NCBI RefSeq assembly: GCF_003586445.1
Contig: NZ_CP030028.1
Coordinates: 2,246,501-2,310,500, forward strand
DNA from: Bacillus sp. Y1
Lineage (GTDB): Bacteria > Bacillota > Bacilli > Bacillales > Cytobacillaceae
Direction of reading: 5' to 3'
Length of the DNA: 64,000 bases
Shown here: positions 61,913-64,000 of the stretch, piece after piece
Position numbering within the stretch: position 1 is the first letter of the stretch
How the letters are laid out: the number at the start of each line of letters is the position of its first letter
The notes under the pieces: model-generated
The model's database searches: none
The model's input: only the letters and a program-made list of their open reading frames with translations
What the model was told of the DNA's origin: nothing
Translations under genes and position numbers: made by a program

Positions 61913-62734
61913 TTGAAAAGAAGAAGACAATGTATTGCGATGCTTCTTGCTGGGGGAAGGGGAAAGAGGCTTCAAACTTTAACCCAATATATTGCAAAAC
62001 CGGTTGTGCCTTTCGGAGGGAAATATAGAATTCTTGATTTCGTACTTAGTAATTGTAGAAATTCAAACATTACTACAATTGGTGTTCTAACCCAGTACCA
62101 GCCTCATTTGCTACAAAACTATATCGGGAATGGCCAACACTGGAACTTAAATACATTTGATAGTACCTTAACCATCCTTCCACCCTTTCAAAGTGATCAA
62201 CAGACAAGATGGTATGAGGGAACAGCAAGCGCTATTTATCATAACATTCATTTTATAGAACAACATGACCCTGAACATGTGTTAATACTTTCAGGGGATC
62301 ATATCTACAAGATGGACTACAATGACATGCTAAAAGATCATATCGAATCGAATGCAGACGTAACGATTTCGGTTGTACCTGTACCATGGAATGAGGCTAG
62401 CCGCTTTGGGATAATGAATTTAGATAAAAATAATAGAATAACAGAGTTTGAGGAAAAACCTCAGTTTCCTCGTTCTAATTTAGCGTCGATGGGTATTTAT
62501 ATTTTCAAAAAAGATCTGTTACTTCAGTACTTGGAGTCACCAGAGAAAAATGGCGGAGATTCTAAAGACTTTGGCATGGATATTATTCCAGCTTTACTAT
62601 CGGATAGTAGGTTCGTTTATGCACATAAATTCGAAGGTTATTGGAAAGATGTAGGTACCATTGACACTTTGTGGGAAGCTAATATGGACCTTCTCAATAA
62701 GCTGTTTCATTCTATCAACTCCTATTCTTTATAA
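61913..62734 (+). CDS. glgC: Glucose-1-phosphate adenylyltransferase, C-terminally truncated
   Basis: 273 residues versus about 380 for a full GlgC. The nucleotidyltransferase domain is complete: [33 protein letters not shown] (substrate-binding loop), [36 protein letters not shown] and [19 protein letters not shown]. The left-handed beta-helix that normally follows is replaced by a short [11 protein letters not shown] tail. No other frame restores it. No glgB, glgD, glgA or glgP is adjacent, whereas glgC normally sits in that operon. It may be an orphan fragment or a divergent enzyme without its regulatory domain. The start at 61913 is TTG, after GGGTGAAGG. Confidence 0.8.
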   Translation: MKRRRQCIAMLLAGGRGKRLQTLTQYIAKPVVPFGGKYRILDFVLSNCRNSNITTIGVLTQYQPHLLQNYIGNGQHWNLNTFDSTLTILPPFQSDQQTRWYEGTASAIYHNIHFIEQHDPEHVLILSGDHIYKMDYNDMLKDHIESNADVTISVVPVPWNEASRFGIMNLDKNNRITEFEEKPQFPRSNLASMGIYIFKKDLLLQYLESPEKNGGDSKDFGMDIIPALLSDSRFVYAHKFEGYWKDVGTIDTLWEANMDLLNKLFHSINSYSL

Positions 62735-62876
62735 TTTAAGGATAGGTTATAAGAGTTTAATAACCTCATGTTAAGATGGAATCGCTGCGGTGGTCTTTTT
62801 TGTTGTTGTGCTAAAGGGCATCATTAGTTCAATAAAGATATACGGTAAAATAAGGGTATTATGGTGAGGTGATTGT

Positions 62877-63371
62877 ATGAATATAGGTAGCGTATATTTA
62901 AAAACAGTTATTCAACGATTTATGGATGCAAAAGTTACCGCTGAAAAAGCCTTAGAACAATTAACTGAAAGTGAATTATTTTGGGCTCCGAATGAAGAGT
63001 CCAATAGTGTCGCCATCATTGTGAAACATATGAGTGGTAATATGGTATCTCGGTGGACTGATTTCCTTACAACAGATGGAGAAAAACCCAACCGAAATCG
63101 CGATGATGAATTTGTGGAAGATATTCAAACCAAAGAACAGATGATGGAATTGTGGCAATTTGGCTGGAATACCTTTTTTAACGCATTGAATAGTATTGAA
63201 GATGAACATCTCTTAAAAATAATTACCATCCGAAATGAACCCCATTCAGTTATGGAAGCTATCGAACGCCAAATGTACCACTATTCTTATCATATTGGGC
63301 AGATAATTTATGTAGCAAAAATTTTAAAATCAGGTGATTGGAAGGCATTAACTATCCCTCGGAAAGAATAA
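62877..63371 (+). CDS. DinB-like / DUF1572 family protein
   Basis: 164 residues of the DUF1572 branch of the DinB superfamily. Metal-ligand histidines are visible as H51 (VKHMSGN) and H135/H139 in MYHYSYHIGQI. Normal length. GTGAGGTG precedes ATG 62877. Function is unknown, possibly thiol-related chemistry. It follows the truncated glgC after about 140 bp and precedes a dead resistance gene. Confidence 0.88.
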   Translation: MNIGSVYLKTVIQRFMDAKVTAEKALEQLTESELFWAPNEESNSVAIIVKHMSGNMVSRWTDFLTTDGEKPNRNRDDEFVEDIQTKEQMMELWQFGWNTFFNALNSIEDEHLLKIITIRNEPHSVMEAIERQMYHYSYHIGQIIYVAKILKSGDWKALTIPRKE

Positions 63372-63381
63372 AAATTGAAAC

Positions 63382-63615
63382 TTCATCTACTATCTGGGTG
63401 CGAATCTTCAATTAGATAAAGATCATATACTACCTCTTATTCCTTCTCCGACAGATACAGACTATCATGTAAAAAAGCCTACAGAACCATTGTTTATGAG
63501 TTGTACCAATAATTTTTGATGGTGCCTACAAAACGTGGCAAAAGGAATTTGGAGAGATGAATTGCCTTATGCCAAACTCATGTTTGGTTCTGTTTCGAGA
63601 AGAAAAGCATCATAA
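63382..63615 (+). pseudogene. Relic of an aminoglycoside 6-adenylyltransferase (AadK/ANT(6)-like)
   Basis: A frame from about 63382 reads YYLGANLQLDKDHILPLIPSP, then TDTDYHVKKPTEPLFMSC, TNNF, a stop (TGA), and WCLQNVAKGIWRDELPYAKLMF to a stop at 63615. This order matches the C-terminal region of ANT(6)/AadK enzymes (LDKDG.LP..P, KRPTE, VAKGLWR.E...A). The N-terminal nucleotidyltransferase half is absent and an internal stop is present, so the gene is dead. Confidence 0.55.
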
Positions 63616-63616
63616 A

Positions 63617-63666
63617 ATCACCCCAAAGAGATAGAGTGAAATCTACCTTTTGGGGGTGTATTTTTA
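63617..63666 (-). terminator. Intrinsic terminator of the alcohol dehydrogenase gene
   Basis: ACACCCCCAAAAGG pairs with CTTTGGGGTG on the - strand across a partly paired loop and is followed by ATTTTA. It lies about 20 bp past the gene's stop. Confidence 0.6.
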
Positions 63667-63682
63667 TCGCTGATCTATTAAT

Positions 63683-64000
63683 TTATATGGAAATGACCAC
63701 TTTGCCTTGAGCGTGACCTCCCTGAAAATAGTTGAATGCCTCAGTAATTTCACTTAACTTATACCGTTTATCAATGATGGGTTTTACTTTTCCAGTCTCA
63801 AGTAATTCTTTGACATGATTTAGGTCTTTTTGGTTGGCTCTCTGTAACAGGTTACTTATTTTCTTTTTTCCAGTCATTGAAAGAAAGGGTCCAATAAATA
63901 ACGCTTGAAAATATTGAGATTCGGAACCTCCTACATGCACAAATTTCCCGAATGGTTTTAGTGCACGTGTATAAGTTGAAATGGAATGAGAACCGTTCAC
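63683..64000 (-). CDS. MDR family NAD(P)-dependent alcohol dehydrogenase / quinone oxidoreductase, partial
   Basis: The last 105 codons of a medium-chain dehydrogenase/reductase; the gene continues beyond the window edge. Visible elements are GSHSISTYTRALKPFGKFVHVGG (end of the Rossmann domain), then KVKPIIDKRYKLSEITEAFNYFQGGHAQGKVVISI, the standard C-terminal motif of this superfamily. The active-site and cofactor-binding parts lie outside the window. Confidence 0.88.
   Translation of the reverse strand: MNGSHSISTYTRALKPFGKFVHVGGSESQYFQALFIGPFLSMTGKKKISNLLQRANQKDLNHVKELLETGKVKPIIDKRYKLSEITEAFNYFQGGHAQGKVVISI

Overview
The window looks like a chromosomal segment of a low-G+C, spore-forming Bacillaceae bacterium (Bacillus/Neobacillus type). 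The signs are strong AGGAGG ribosome binding sites, many TTG and GTG starts, frequent intrinsic terminators, and families typical of Bacilli: Amj lipid II flippase, PaiA/PaiB, BioY with a BirA-like box, DUF3231 coat-like proteins, a DUF4181 membrane protein and a CcpA-type cre box. I saw no rRNA, tRNA, phage module or CRISPR array.

Layout. 0-3 kb: DinB-like protein, Amj, a decayed small membrane protein and an unknown protein. 3.4-10.1 kb: a polysaccharide operon with two sugar ABC permeases (the first frameshifted), a heparinase II/III-like lyase, a GH88 unsaturated uronyl hydrolase and a DUF2264 protein. 10.4-16.6 kb: small membrane protein, GNAT, orphan histidine kinase and a MacAB-like efflux operon. 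16.6-19.3 kb: a candidate structured RNA, then a sigma factor / PadR-like / FtsW-like operon. 19.8-25.3 kb: class A PBP, frameshifted amidase, DUF1349 and PPOX-fold proteins. 25.3-26.5 kb: a dead Nudix gene and about 16 tandem copies of a 51-52 bp repeat. 26.5-31.4 kb: EamA transporter (frameshifted) with divergent AraC regulator, then GNAT/YczE divergent from marR-paiA-paiB with twin palindromic operators. 32-38 kb: DUF3231 proteins, BioY, lipoproteins and DUF1259. 38.4-42.2 kb: a large secreted GH59-like glycanase behind a cre box and a structured leader. 42.4-47 kb: alpha/beta hydrolase, diguanylate cyclase, and an intact IS3 element sitting in the loop of the cyclase terminator. 47.1-58.8 kb: STAND-type ATPase with TPRs, DCC protein, epimerase, membrane-anchored protein, then a WYL regulator followed by an AddB-like Fe-S nuclease and an AddA-like helicase-nuclease. 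58.9-64 kb: small membrane proteins, GNAT, gene scars, a truncated glgC, DinB, a dead aminoglycoside adenylyltransferase and a partial alcohol dehydrogenase.

How the genes fit together. The 3.4-10.1 kb operon plausibly imports and dismantles an acidic (uronate-containing) polysaccharide. The secreted GH59-like enzyme is a second, separately controlled carbohydrate function. The most interesting accessory unit is the WYL / AddB-like / AddA-like operon, a candidate nucleic-acid-processing or defence system distinct in architecture from housekeeping AddAB, with a STAND-TPR ATPase 2 kb upstream.

Caveat: at least six otherwise well-conserved genes carry single-base indels, most in homopolymer runs. 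This pattern fits sequencing error at least as well as true gene decay, so frameshifted genes here should not be assumed dead.
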